This document shows positions 1 to 8,043 of a stretch of DNA of 64,000 bases, piece after piece. The notes beneath the pieces are model-generated. The model worked only from the letters and a program-made list of their open reading frames with translations, ran no database searches and was not told the origin of the DNA. This DNA is from Flagellimonas_B algarum (GTDB lineage Bacteria > Bacteroidota > Bacteroidia > Flavobacteriales > Flavobacteriaceae). The number at the start of each line of letters is the position of its first letter. Position 1 is the stretch's first letter. A program made the position numbers and the translations under genes. Location: NCBI RefSeq assembly GCF_040513375.1, contig NZ_JBEVTG010000002.1, positions 434,001 through 498,000 on the forward strand, given 5' to 3'.

Positions 1-107
1 TATTTCTTGTAGGCAATGTTAATATCGTCGGCTTTGAACGAAAAGTCCTGCGCCCACAATAGGGTTCCTGTCATCAGTGACAGGCACATAATCATCAGTT
101 TTTTCAT
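1..107 (-). CDS. Partial secreted protein, N-terminus only
   Basis: The reverse strand reads from an ATG at 107 through an open frame of 35 codons to the window edge. The start, MKKLMIMCLSLMTGTLLWAQ, is a classic signal peptide: two lysines, a hydrophobic core and a likely cleavage after the Ala-Gln. The mature part begins DFSFKADDINIAYKK and then runs off the window. Nothing in 15 mature residues identifies a family. It is divergent from the AraC-type regulator at 231, with about 120 bases between them. Confidence 0.6.
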   Translation of the reverse strand, partial: MKKLMIMCLSLMTGTLLWAQDFSFKADDINIAYKK

Positions 108-230
108 CGAATTTGATTTAAGGTTACTTTTTGATTGATTCATTGTAGTGTTACAAGATAACCCTAGTTGGCGATAGCCGCAAAGAAACACCGATTATTT
201 TCAACGATTGCTTACCTTTAAACTAGTCGT

Positions 231-1409
231 ATGAACTATTTTTTAGCCTTTCCGGATTTTAATATTTGGAGTACGCCCTTGCTACTTCTTACCATACAAG
301 GATTGCTATTCGCCTTGTTGCTTCTGCAGCGGTACTTGAAAAAAGGCAATAGTGCCGATTTGTTCCTATTTTTCATTCTGTTGATTACCTGCTACAGCCA
401 GACGTGCTATACCGTTGGGTTTATGGGCTGGTACGACACCTTTCGAAACACCAAGATCAATTATGCCCTTATCGGACTATCGGTCGCCGTCGTGCCCTTG
501 ATTTACTTATATGTGAAGTCGATCACCATGTCGTCGTTCAGGTTTAGAAGAATGGATTGGTGGCATTTCCTCCCCGCTTTTTTGATCATCACCTATCGCA
601 TTGTCATCTACGTTTACGACGCATCGCAACCTGGTTTTGACGATACCCAGAACGGCTATTTGAAAATCCACCTTGACGAAGCCTTCGTTTTACCCATTTA
701 CGCCGCTTTCGGTTTCTTTCAAAACTTGCTGTACCTAGCGTTTACCTTTCAATTGTTCTATTTCTATCGCAAAAAGATCAAGCAGTATTTTTCGAATACC
801 TACAAACTGGAACTGAATTGGATCTTGACCTTTCTTTCGCTGTATTCGGCCCTTTACCTTTACGATTTGGTACAGACCATCATCAATGAATTCGTGGTCG
901 AACTCAGTTATGTGCAACAATGGTGGATGACCCTATTCGCCGGCTTGGTCATAATTTACGTGGGCATCAAAGGGTATTTTACCGATACCACGAAACTCAA
1001 AAAATTGGATTTCAGTTTCGCCCCAAACCGCGATAGTATTCCTGAGCCTTCAACGGTAAACCCAAAATCGATTCCCCAGGAAGCGAAAGACCGTTTGCAG
1101 GATGTAATGGAAAACCAACGCCCTTATTTAGACCCCGAGCTCAACCTTGCCGACTTGGCCGCTATGGCGAATATGACACGGGCACAACTTTCAGAGACGA
1201 TCAATATCGGTTTCGGTAAAAACTTCAACGATTTCATCAACATGCATCGGGTCGATGCCTTCAAAAAAATGCTTTCGGAAGACCAGCAAGATCGACTTTC
1301 GCTTTTGGGAATGGCTTATGAATGCGGATTCAATAGCAAAGCGACCTTCAACCGTGTCTTTAAAAAGTTGACCAACACTTCGCCGTCGGAATATTTAAAA
1401 ACCTCATAA
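231..1409 (+). CDS. Membrane-anchored AraC-family transcriptional regulator
   Basis: The 392-residue protein has an N-terminal half of about seven hydrophobic segments (roughly residues 10-255) joined by a polar linker to a C-terminal AraC-type DNA-binding domain (about 285-392). The second helix-turn-helix is clear around ECGFNSKATFNRVFKKL, followed by the family-typical TNTSPSEYL end. Such seven-helix AraC proteins are common in Flavobacteriia and are thought to sense membrane or extracellular cues, but the ligand is unknown. The following DoxX-lipoprotein-DUF2807 operon starts 122 bases downstream behind a 16-bp palindrome and is the obvious candidate target. That link is inference. Confidence 0.85.
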   Translation: MNYFLAFPDFNIWSTPLLLLTIQGLLFALLLLQRYLKKGNSADLFLFFILLITCYSQTCYTVGFMGWYDTFRNTKINYALIGLSVAVVPLIYLYVKSITMSSFRFRRMDWWHFLPAFLIITYRIVIYVYDASQPGFDDTQNGYLKIHLDEAFVLPIYAAFGFFQNLLYLAFTFQLFYFYRKKIKQYFSNTYKLELNWILTFLSLYSALYLYDLVQTIINEFVVELSYVQQWWMTLFAGLVIIYVGIKGYFTDTTKLKKLDFSFAPNRDSIPEPSTVNPKSIPQEAKDRLQDVMENQRPYLDPELNLADLAAMANMTRAQLSETINIGFGKNFNDFINMHRVDAFKKMLSEDQQDRLSLLGMAYECGFNSKATFNRVFKKLTNTSPSEYLKTS

Positions 1410-1426
1410 TAAAATATTTACGTTTT

Positions 1427-1442
1427 TTTGAGACGTCTCAAA
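1427..1442. promoter_or_regulatory. 16-bp perfect palindrome upstream of the DoxX operon
   Basis: TTTGAGACGTCTCAAA is perfectly self-complementary. It lies 17 bases after the stop of the AraC-type gene and about 90 bases before the DoxX start. The T run precedes rather than follows it on the forward strand, so it does not look like an intrinsic terminator for the upstream gene. A dimeric repressor or activator site is the simpler reading. Confidence 0.4.
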
Positions 1443-1531
1443 TCGTATTTGAGCCGCTTCGATAAGATTTGGGGCGCGGTACCCAAACGCTTTTTTCACT
1501 TTTGGAGTGTTCAATCACAATACCCGACATC

Positions 1532-2023
1532 ATGAAAAAAGTCTTGCACGTAGTAATCGATCCCATTCTACAGAAACATTGGATCGCCGATTTTACCTTC
1601 TTCATCATGCGTTTTGTCTGTGGGATGTTATTGGCCCTTAGTTTCGGCGCCGATAAATTCGGGATGCCATGGACCCCGGAAGGCCAAAACCTCAATCTCT
1701 TCGAAGTGTCGGCTTGGTTTCCACAGGATGTGGCCGAATATGGGGGCATCTTCGCGGCCATGCCGGTGTTTTTCGCATGGATGGGCGCTTTCAGTGAAGC
1801 CGTAGGTGGTCTGTTCCTTGCTTTCGGGTTCAAAACCCGTATTGCCTCGTTCTTGATTGCCTGTACGATGTTGGTGGCCATTTTTCTGCAAAAATGGGGA
1901 CAAGGTGTCTGGGGCATGTTGCCGGCCATGGGCTTTCTCTGGGTCGCGCTCTACCACCTCTATTTAGGTTCGGGCCGCTTCGGCATCGATTATCTTATTT
2001 CCAAAAAACTATTAAAATCCTAA
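1532..2023 (+). CDS. DoxX family membrane protein
   Basis: A 163-residue protein with four predicted membrane helices and the DoxX-type spacing of Gly/Phe-rich helices (RFVCGMLLALSFGADKFG near the start, GFKTRIASFLIACTMLVAIF in the third helix). The frame is open further upstream, but the ATG at 1532 gives MKKVLHVV and the family's usual length, so I use it. It is the first gene of a tight cluster: the next gene begins 3 bases after its stop. DoxX family proteins are small oxidoreductase-associated membrane proteins, often of unknown substrate. A second, separate DoxX gene lies at 3465. Confidence 0.85.
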   Translation: MKKVLHVVIDPILQKHWIADFTFFIMRFVCGMLLALSFGADKFGMPWTPEGQNLNLFEVSAWFPQDVAEYGGIFAAMPVFFAWMGAFSEAVGGLFLAFGFKTRIASFLIACTMLVAIFLQKWGQGVWGMLPAMGFLWVALYHLYLGSGRFGIDYLISKKLLKS

Positions 2024-2026
2024 CAC

Positions 2027-2422
2027 ATGAAAAATCATTTGCAACAAATATTCCTTGGGTTGATGCTCCTAACCTTCCTACAAGCCTGTGTGCAACAAGA
2101 GCATGCAAAAACCGTAACCTTCAAAGTTGATATGAACGGCATTACGAATGTCGCGAATGTGGGGCTCCGCGGTCAATTCACTTCGCCCTCTTGGCAGGTG
2201 ACCATTCCGATGACCGATACGGACGGGGATGGTATTTATGAGGTAACGCTCGAGGAAAAGACAGCACAAAACAGCGTATCCTTCAAATTCGTCAACCAAT
2301 CGGATCAAGTCGAACTGGCTTGTCAAGAAAACCGCCGAATCACCTTCGATTATCGCCCTGAAACCATCGAATATAGTGCGGTCTTTGATAGTGCCGAATC
2401 CGGAATACAAACCCATAATTAA
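2027..2422 (+). CDS. Lipoprotein with glycogen/starch-binding-like beta-sandwich
   Basis: A 131-residue protein with a lipoprotein signal (MKNHLQQIFLGLMLLTFLQAC, lipobox Cys at about residue 21). The remaining 110 residues resemble the early-set beta-sandwich seen in carbohydrate-binding modules of the CBM20/CBM48 type: VTFKVDMNG, a conserved GLRGQFTSPSW stretch, DTDGDGIYEVTL, and a closing SVSFKFVNQ. It sits 3 bases after the DoxX gene and 8 bases before the DUF2807 gene, so the three are almost surely co-transcribed. The binding role is inferred from the fold pattern only. Confidence 0.65.
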   Translation: MKNHLQQIFLGLMLLTFLQACVQQEHAKTVTFKVDMNGITNVANVGLRGQFTSPSWQVTIPMTDTDGDGIYEVTLEEKTAQNSVSFKFVNQSDQVELACQENRRITFDYRPETIEYSAVFDSAESGIQTHN

Positions 2423-2430
2423 TAACCATC

Positions 2431-3312
2431 ATGAAAAAAGCACTTTACATCATAGCTTTGACCTTTGCAATGGTCATGCAGGGCCAAGTAAAAGGGAACG
2501 GGAATATCATTAGTAAGACCATAGCGTATGAAAACCTTACCGACATCACGATTTCGATCTATGCCGATATCACTATAGACGCTGACCGCAAAGCAGGTAT
2601 CACTCTAACCGGCGAATCGAACTTGCTCCCCTTGATCGATACCGAGGTGGTGGACGGAAAACTCCAACTCGATCAATTGAAATGGATCCAACCCACCAAA
2701 CGAATCCAAATCACCATCGGAGCGCCTAATCTAAAGCGGGTAGAACAAGGCACCAATGATAACGCCAAAATCATCAATTTGAACAGGGAGTTCTTCACTG
2801 CTTCGGCTTTGAACGGAAAGCTGGAACTATCAGGACGTGTAGGCACTTTGAATATCAGTAACGAAAACGGAACCGTAGATGCTGCGGAACTTACCGTAGA
2901 TCAAGTCGAATTGAATATCTGGGGATGGGGCAAAGCCATTGTAGCTCCTAGTCGCTCCATCGGTGGCCGTATGGCCCAGGAGGCCGAAATCGAATTGCGA
3001 TCCAATCCTACATCCATAGATGCGGCCATAGCCAAGGCGATCGATCGCAATGCGGTCAAAGATCAAGGTGCCGTGCAATATATCCGGTTCAAGATCAAGA
3101 ACAATTCGGCCAACCGCCACCAATTTTATGTCGTCGGTCCAAAACCGGAAGGTGGAAAATTCAGCTATGGGTTCCCGATGATGCCCGGGAGTATCAGAAA
3201 AGAACATTGGACCACCGGTACAAAGGTGTATAAAATCAGTGCTCTTGGTATCAAAAAACTGATCCGTAAAATTGAAATACAGGATGAGGATACTGTGGTA
3301 AAGCTCTTTTGA
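2431..3312 (+). CDS. DUF2807 secreted protein (auto-transporter adhesin head GIN-like)
   Basis: The 293-residue protein has a signal peptide (MKKALYIIALTFAMVMQGQ) followed by the repeated beta-strand pattern of DUF2807: VKGNGNIISKTI, ISIYADITIDADR, TLTGESNLLPLIDTEVVDGKL, and SALNGKLELSG. These domains form right-handed beta-helical or solenoid folds on the cell surface or in the periplasm. The final third (after about residue 190) is basic and less typical. It is last in the DoxX-lipoprotein operon and is followed by a strong terminator at 3331-3372. Confidence 0.75.
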   Translation: MKKALYIIALTFAMVMQGQVKGNGNIISKTIAYENLTDITISIYADITIDADRKAGITLTGESNLLPLIDTEVVDGKLQLDQLKWIQPTKRIQITIGAPNLKRVEQGTNDNAKIINLNREFFTASALNGKLELSGRVGTLNISNENGTVDAAELTVDQVELNIWGWGKAIVAPSRSIGGRMAQEAEIELRSNPTSIDAAIAKAIDRNAVKDQGAVQYIRFKIKNNSANRHQFYVVGPKPEGGKFSYGFPMMPGSIRKEHWTTGTKVYKISALGIKKLIRKIEIQDEDTVVKLF

Positions 3313-3330
3313 ACTTCTTGTAAAACCTTT

Positions 3331-3372
3331 AAAAAAAGCCTTGATTTGTCGGATAAATCAAGGCTTTTTTAA
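3331..3372 (+). terminator. Intrinsic terminator after the DUF2807 gene
   Basis: A stem formed by AAAAAGCCTTGATTT and its complement AAATCAAGGCTTTTT around a GTCGGAT loop, ending in a T run. It begins about 20 bases after the DUF2807 stop codon. Confidence 0.9.
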
Positions 3373-3435
3373 TGAAATTCGCACTAAAACGAGGGATTTT
3401 CTAAGAAAATTTCAATGACTAAAGTTGAAAAATTA

Positions 3436-3443
3436 TATTTTTG
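3436..3443 (+). promoter_or_regulatory. -7 promoter box for the second DoxX gene
   Basis: TATTTTTG matches the Bacteroidota -7 consensus TANNTTTG exactly, 21 bases before the ATG at 3465. No good TTG -33 element is visible at the usual 17-21 base distance, so only the -7 part is supported. Confidence 0.45.
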
Positions 3444-3464
3444 CGCAGACTAAATCCCCCTAGA

Positions 3465-3842
3465 ATGAAAAACGGTTCCATGGCAAGTATTGGTCTTGCC
3501 CTTCTTAGAATTGCTCCTGCGGCCATGATGTTGGCCCATGGAGTCCCGAAATTCCAAAAACTGATTGCCGGTGATTTCGAGTTTCCCAACCCCTTCGGTA
3601 TCGGAGCGGCCCCTACCCTGTTTTTAGCGGTAGTCGGCGAATTCATCGCCCCTATCCTATTGATCATCGGGTATAAGACCAGGATCGCTTCCCTTCTGGC
3701 CTTAGTGACCATGTTGGGTGCGGCTTTTATCGTTCATGCTGCCGATCCTTTCGGCGTTCGCGAAAAAGCCTTGTTGTACGCCGCTTTCTTCCTTTGTATT
3801 TTCTTATTGGGTCCGGGCAAATACAGTCTGGATAAAAAGTAG
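3465..3842 (+). CDS. DoxX family membrane protein
   Basis: A 125-residue, four-helix protein of the DoxX family: LLRIAPAAMMLAHGVPKFQK in helix 1, then FLAVVGEFIAPILLIIGYKTR and RIASLLALVTMLGAAFIVH. The pattern HGxxKFxK followed by EF..P.LLI.GYKTR is typical. The ATG at 3465 was chosen because the in-frame upstream TTG at 3441 overlaps the -7 promoter box. It is monocistronic, between the terminator at 3331-3372 and the converging holA gene. Confidence 0.85.
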   Translation: MKNGSMASIGLALLRIAPAAMMLAHGVPKFQKLIAGDFEFPNPFGIGAAPTLFLAVVGEFIAPILLIIGYKTRIASLLALVTMLGAAFIVHAADPFGVREKALLYAAFFLCIFLLGPGKYSLDKK

Positions 3843-3848
3843 TTTTCC

Positions 3849-4850
3849 TTAAGAAACGGCTACGAGGAGTTCTTTAAGCAGGTCGGCTTGTGACATATTT
3901 TGTGCGCCGACCCCCTTCCCTTTTAAATCCAAGACCCGGAGGGCGTGGATTATGCCACTGACCCGCTTCATCGGGTAATTTTGGGATGCCACTTGGTATT
4001 CCTTCACAAAGAACGGGTTCACACCCAGCGTTTTGGCCACCGTTTTGGATGATTTATCGTTTAGACCGTGATACTGCAAGAGTTGGATGAAAAAATTGTT
4101 CAAGGTACTTACGGTGACCACGAAGGGGTTGTCTTTGGGGTTTTGGGCGAAGTAATCAATGATGCGTGACGCCTTGGTCATATCGCGCTCACCAATGGCC
4201 TTCTTCAGTTCAAAATTGTTGAAGTCCTTACTGAATCCGATATGCTTTTCGATCAAGTCGGCCGTTATGGTGGCCCCTTTGTCAATGATCAAAAACAACT
4301 TTTCAAGTTCGTTATTGATCCTGCCGAGATCCGTGCCCAAAAACTCGACCAGCAGCATCCCGGCCTTGGGTTCCAAACCATAGCCTTTACCTGACAGGTT
4401 CCTGCGAATCCAATCGGCAACCTGGTTCTCGTACAATTTTTTGCTCTCGAACAACAGCCCGTTTTTTGAAACCGCTTTGTATAGCTTTTTACGTTTATCG
4501 AGTTTCTTGTATTTGTAGCAGACGACCAGCAAGGTAGTCGGTTGGGGTTGTTCGCAATAGGCGGTCAGTTGCTCGATGGTCCTCGACAGGTGTTGCGCTT
4601 CCTTGACGATGACCACTTGATGTGCTGCCATCATCGGATATCGTTTGGCATTCGAAACGATCTCATCGATACTGGTATCCTTCCCATAAAGGGTTAGTTG
4701 ATTGAACCCCCGTTCGGCTTCGGTCAGGACATGGGCGGCGATGAAATCGGTGATCTTATCGATAAAATAAGGCTCGTCCCCCATAAGGAAATAGACTGGG
4801 GCGAATGCCTTGTTTCGAATATCATCGGTTATTTTCTTGAGTTGATCCAT
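3849..4850 (-). CDS. holA: DNA polymerase III subunit delta
   Basis: This is the clamp-loader delta subunit, which opens the sliding clamp during DNA replication. The protein starts MDQLKKITDDIRNKAFAPVY and shows the family's LMGDEPYFIDKI motif at the N-terminal AAA+-like domain, then a middle EFLGTDLGRINNELEKL helix region and a C-terminal collar domain. Length is 333 residues, normal for HolA. An in-frame ATG at 4868 would add six residues; 4850 matches typical family N-termini better. Its start faces the HsdR_N-like gene only 26 bases away, so the two share a very compact divergent control region with an inverted repeat at 4861-4878. Confidence 0.9.
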   Translation of the reverse strand: MDQLKKITDDIRNKAFAPVYFLMGDEPYFIDKITDFIAAHVLTEAERGFNQLTLYGKDTSIDEIVSNAKRYPMMAAHQVVIVKEAQHLSRTIEQLTAYCEQPQPTTLLVVCYKYKKLDKRKKLYKAVSKNGLLFESKKLYENQVADWIRRNLSGKGYGLEPKAGMLLVEFLGTDLGRINNELEKLFLIIDKGATITADLIEKHIGFSKDFNNFELKKAIGERDMTKASRIIDYFAQNPKDNPFVVTVSTLNNFFIQLLQYHGLNDKSSKTVAKTLGVNPFFVKEYQVASQNYPMKRVSGIIHALRVLDLKGKGVGAQNMSQADLLKELLVAVS

Positions 4851-4860
4851 TTCAAAAAGA

Positions 4861-4878
4861 ATACGCATTTTTGCGTAT
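4861..4878. promoter_or_regulatory. Inverted repeat in the holA / HsdR_N divergent region
   Basis: ATACGCA-TTTT-TGCGTAT is a perfect 7-bp inverted repeat around a 4-base spacer, lying between two divergent start codons and covering the first bases of the forward ATG at 4877. Near-consensus -7 boxes flank it on both strands (CATTTTTG at 4866-4873 forward; TCTTTTTG at 4860-4853 reverse), placing both transcription starts almost on the start codons. Confidence 0.35.
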
Positions 4879-5323
4879 GCGACCCTTGAATTTTCCTTCG
4901 TATCGGTTTCGGATCAAAAATACCGAAAAAGGTCCCTTGATTTTCGATGTGATCCGGAAAAAGTTCGTGGCACTGCAACCCGAAGAATGGGTGCGGCAGC
5001 ATGCGGTGCGTTACCTTTCCGAAACCAAAGGGTACCCATTAAGCTTGATCAATGTCGAAAAACAATTGTTGGTCAATGGGCTCCGAAAGCGGTATGACAT
5101 CATCGTCTACCGTTCTGATGGCACTATTTTCTTATTGGTGGAATGCAAAGCGCCAAAGGTCAGCATTACCCAAGAGGTTTTCGATCAAATCGCCATCTAC
5201 AACCTGGAACTGGAAGCCGAACTCTTGATGGTTACCAATGGCCTGCAACACGTGCAGTGCAAAATGGACCGGGTTCGGGAAAAATATGATTTTCTAGAGG
5301 AAGTTCCTGAATTTAGCCGTTAA
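4877..5323 (+). CDS. HsdR_N-like (type I restriction R subunit N-terminal) stand-alone protein
   Basis: A 148-residue protein resembling the isolated nuclease-fold N-terminus of type I restriction R subunits (PF13588 family). Visible are PEEWVRQHAVRYLSETKGYP, a KRYDIIVY segment holding the Asp, and LLVECKAPKVSI holding the ExK of a PD-(D/E)XK core. No helicase or modification subunits are nearby, so a restriction role is unlikely. Stand-alone copies beside holA are familiar in Flavobacteriia. Function is unknown; a housekeeping DNA-related role is a guess from the neighbour. The TTG at 4871 is in frame, but the ATG at 4877 is preferred. Confidence 0.75.
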   Translation: MRPLNFPSYRFRIKNTEKGPLIFDVIRKKFVALQPEEWVRQHAVRYLSETKGYPLSLINVEKQLLVNGLRKRYDIIVYRSDGTIFLLVECKAPKVSITQEVFDQIAIYNLELEAELLMVTNGLQHVQCKMDRVREKYDFLEEVPEFSR

Positions 5324-5335
5324 TTTGCTCCCGTT

Positions 5336-6337
5336 TTGGAAGTTGCGATCGTCATATTGAATTGGAACGGTGTCGAGCTGTTGAAGGCCTATCTTCCTGA
5401 GGTCATCGCCCACAGCCCCAACGCATCCCTCTATGTCATTGATAATGCCTCGACCGACGGCTCGGTTGAACTGGTACGCACCCGTTTTCCACAGGTAAGC
5501 TGTATCGAGAATACCGGCAATCTTGGGTTCGCCGGCGGTTATAATGCCGGGCTCCGAAAGATAAAAGCCGATGTGTTCTGTCTGCTGAATTCGGATGTAA
5601 AAGTGAGTGAAGGGTGGTTGACACCGATCGTATCGCAGTTCGAAACGGATTCGAAAACGGCCATTGTCCAACCCAAAATCCTGGATTTAAAGAAAACCGG
5701 TCACTTTGAGTATGCCGGGGCCGGAGGTGGTTTTCTCGATAAATTGGGCTATCCGTTTTGCAGGGGTAGGATCTTTCAGGTCCTTGAAGAAGACCTCGGG
5801 CAGTATGACGATATCACTGAAGTCTTTTGGGCGACCGGCGCTTGTATGTTCATTAGAACAAAGGTCTTTTGGGACTTGGGTGGATTCGACACCCGGTATT
5901 TTGCGCATCAAGAAGAAATCGATTTGTGCTGGCGGGCCCAGAACAAGGGGTATAGTGTCTTTTACAACGGGTTTAGCAAAGTATACCATTTGGGGGGATC
6001 TACCTTAAGCAATTCAAACCCGAATAAGACCTATCTTAATTTTCGCAATTCGCTGTACTCGATTACCAAAAACCTGCCAAGAAGAAGCGCCTTCAAATTG
6101 ATTTTTTACCGATTGATCTTGGATGGGGTCGCGGCCGTTTGGTTCCTTTTCCAACTTAAACCCATGCACAGTTTGGCCATTCTACGGGCGCATTTGGTTT
6201 TTTACATTAACTTTAGAAAGCTATACAAAAGCAGGGAAAAAGCTAATTTTCTATTAAAATATTACCGAACGAAATCCATTGTGTGGTCTCATTTCGTACA
6301 TCAAGTGAAGAATTTTAACAATTTAGTAAAAGATTAA
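5336..6337 (+). CDS. Family 2 glycosyltransferase
   Basis: A 333-residue GT-A fold transferase. The N-terminus shows VAIVILNWNG, then IDNASTDGS (nucleotide-sugar binding), NLGFAGGYNAG, and the metal-binding DxD-like LLNSDVKV; FWATGACMFIRTKVF and the FDTRYFAHQEEIDLCWRAQ acceptor-site Asp/Glu region follow. The C-terminal 90 residues are basic with a hydrophobic stretch, suggesting membrane association. This is the pattern of rhamnosyltransferase-like GT2 enzymes acting on cell-surface glycans; the sugar is not predictable. No ATG is available between the preceding stop (5321) and the conserved start, so translation begins at TTG 5336. Confidence 0.88.
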   Translation: MEVAIVILNWNGVELLKAYLPEVIAHSPNASLYVIDNASTDGSVELVRTRFPQVSCIENTGNLGFAGGYNAGLRKIKADVFCLLNSDVKVSEGWLTPIVSQFETDSKTAIVQPKILDLKKTGHFEYAGAGGGFLDKLGYPFCRGRIFQVLEEDLGQYDDITEVFWATGACMFIRTKVFWDLGGFDTRYFAHQEEIDLCWRAQNKGYSVFYNGFSKVYHLGGSTLSNSNPNKTYLNFRNSLYSITKNLPRRSAFKLIFYRLILDGVAAVWFLFQLKPMHSLAILRAHLVFYINFRKLYKSREKANFLLKYYRTKSIVWSHFVHQVKNFNNLVKD

Positions 6338-6370
6338 CTGCGGCATAGTGCCGATCCCTAGCAATTTCGA

Positions 6371-6378
6371 TAATTTTG
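6371..6378 (+). promoter_or_regulatory. -7 promoter box for the OmpA lipoprotein gene
   Basis: TAATTTTG is an exact match to TANNTTTG, 35 bases before the ATG at 6413. The -33 region lacks a clear TTG. Confidence 0.5.
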
Positions 6379-6412
6379 AACTCGCAACGGCAGATAATCT
6401 AAATAAACCATT

Positions 6413-7285
6413 ATGAAAAAAGTTATACTCGGAACCCTCGGAATGGCAGTTTTGCTTACTTCATGCGTCTCTCAGAAGAAGTATGCCGAATTGGAAGCAA
6501 AGCAGCAAGAAACCCAAGATTTGTTGAACTCGGCCACGGTGAAATTGAACACCTGTCTGGAAGAAAAAGCGACCGCTACTTCCAAAATGACCGCGTTGGA
6601 AGAACAGAACGCCTTCTTGAAGGCGAACAACCAAGAGTTGATCAACAACATGGGTGACTTGACCACCTTGACCGCAAAAGGTGCTGAAAACCTTGAAAAA
6701 TCATTGGAAAGCTTACGAGAAAAAGACCTGACCATCCGCAGGCTTCAAGATGCCGTTACCAGACGTGATTCCGTCAACCTTGCCCTAGTACAAAGTTTGA
6801 AAGGGGTATTGGGCAACTTGGATGATGAGGATATCGAAGTCAGTGTAGAAAAAGGTGTGGTCTTCGTTTCTATTTCCGATAAACTATTGTTCCGAAGTGG
6901 TAGCTATAACGTTACTTCGGCTGCCAAGGAAGTCTTGGGCAAGGTTGCCAAAGTAGTGAACAACAAACCGGACTTCGATTTCATGGTCGAAGGTCATACT
7001 GACAACGTCCCTTACGCAAGTGGTGTCCTTTTGGATAACTGGGACCTCAGTGCCAAGCGTGCCACATCCATCGTGAGGATCCTTCAGTCCGATTTTGGGG
7101 TGGATCCCAAGCGTATGACCGCCGCCGGAAGGAGCTTCTATGTGCCATTGGCCAGTAATGATACGGCTTCAGAACGCGCCAAGAACAGAAGAACACGCAT
7201 CGTGGTGCTACCGAAAATCGATCAATTCTACAACATGATCGAAGAAGGGATGAAAGATCCAGCTATCGGCGGTACGGGAAATTAA
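6413..7285 (+). CDS. OmpA family outer-membrane lipoprotein
   Basis: The 290-residue protein has a lipoprotein signal (MKKVILGTLGMAVLLTSC), a long coiled-coil (about 25-120) and a C-terminal OmpA/MotB peptidoglycan-binding domain (about 140-275). The domain has VEGHTDNVPY, LSAKRATSIVRIL and the closing NRRTRIVV with the diaminopimelate-binding Asp and Arg in place. It probably tethers the outer membrane to the cell wall. It has its own -7 box and terminator, so it appears monocistronic. A shorter relative with a degraded OmpA domain is at 15724. Confidence 0.92.
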   Translation: MKKVILGTLGMAVLLTSCVSQKKYAELEAKQQETQDLLNSATVKLNTCLEEKATATSKMTALEEQNAFLKANNQELINNMGDLTTLTAKGAENLEKSLESLREKDLTIRRLQDAVTRRDSVNLALVQSLKGVLGNLDDEDIEVSVEKGVVFVSISDKLLFRSGSYNVTSAAKEVLGKVAKVVNNKPDFDFMVEGHTDNVPYASGVLLDNWDLSAKRATSIVRILQSDFGVDPKRMTAAGRSFYVPLASNDTASERAKNRRTRIVVLPKIDQFYNMIEEGMKDPAIGGTGN

Positions 7286-7310
7286 AAAATAACGTAGACG
7301 AATACAAAGG

Positions 7311-7342
7311 AAAGCGGTCTCCCAAAGGGGCCGCTTTTTTTA
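7311..7342. terminator. Bidirectional terminator between OmpA and Sua5/YciO genes
   Basis: AAAGCGG and CCGCTTT pair around a CTCCCAAAGGGG-containing core, followed by a T run. The T tract runs into the stop codon of the converging gene, so the hairpin probably serves both strands. Confidence 0.8.
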
Positions 7343-7963
7343 ATAGATGACATCGGGGTCTCCCTTACCTTCACGAATGACCGTGGGGCTATCGCCGGAC
7401 AAGTCGATTACGGTCGAGGCTACATTACCACCATATCCACCATCGATGACTACATCGACCAAATGATCCCACTTTTCGAGTATCAATTCAGGATCCGTAG
7501 TGTATTCGATGATATCATCCTCGTCATGGATCGAGGTCGAAACGATCGGATTTCCCAGGGCGGAGACCAATTCCTGCGCAATGCTATTGTCGGGTACCCG
7601 TATTCCTACGGTTTTTTTCTTTTTGAAGTCCTTCGGAAGCTTCGAGTTTCCGGGCAGGATAAAAGTATATGGCCCGGGTAAGGCCCTCTTCAATACCTTG
7701 AAGGTCGTCGAATCGATCTGTCGCACATAGTCGGATAGGTTACTGAGATCCGCACAGATAAACGACCAATTGGCCTTGGCAAGCTTGATGCCCTTGATGC
7801 GCGCAATAGCCTCCAACGCCCTCGATTTTGTGATATCGCAGCCCAAACCATAAACCGTATCGGTAGGATAGATCACCAAACCCCCGGAACGCAGTACGTT
7901 TACACACTCCATGATCCGCTTCGGGTCCGGGTTTTCTTCATAAATCTTGATCAATCGTGCCAT
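7340..7963 (-). CDS. Sua5/YciO/YrdC family threonylcarbamoyl-AMP synthase-like protein
   Basis: A 207-residue YrdC-fold protein. The family makes threonylcarbamoyl-AMP from threonine, bicarbonate and ATP for the t6A37 tRNA modification. Visible motifs are GGLVIYPTDTVYGLGCDI near the start, ARIKGIK...KANWSFICADLSNLS for the nucleotide pocket, and GNPIVSTSIH near the end. The KxR-S/T-N tetrad of true TsaC is not obvious (KANW here), which suggests the YciO branch, whose exact role is less certain. It is divergent from the histidine kinase at 8044. Confidence 0.82.
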   Translation of the reverse strand: MARLIKIYEENPDPKRIMECVNVLRSGGLVIYPTDTVYGLGCDITKSRALEAIARIKGIKLAKANWSFICADLSNLSDYVRQIDSTTFKVLKRALPGPYTFILPGNSKLPKDFKKKKTVGIRVPDNSIAQELVSALGNPIVSTSIHDEDDIIEYTTDPELILEKWDHLVDVVIDGGYGGNVASTVIDLSGDSPTVIREGKGDPDVIY

Positions 7964-8043
7964 GAAAAATGTATAAGAATTTTATTACATTTTTTACAAT
8001 TAAATCTTTCTTCTATCGTTCTTGTTGTGCCCAAACTCTATCC

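Noticed and set aside
1438..1929. 163-codon antisense open frame across the DoxX gene
   Set aside because: It is rich in Pro, Lys and Arg with no domain, and mirrors the DoxX coding frame.
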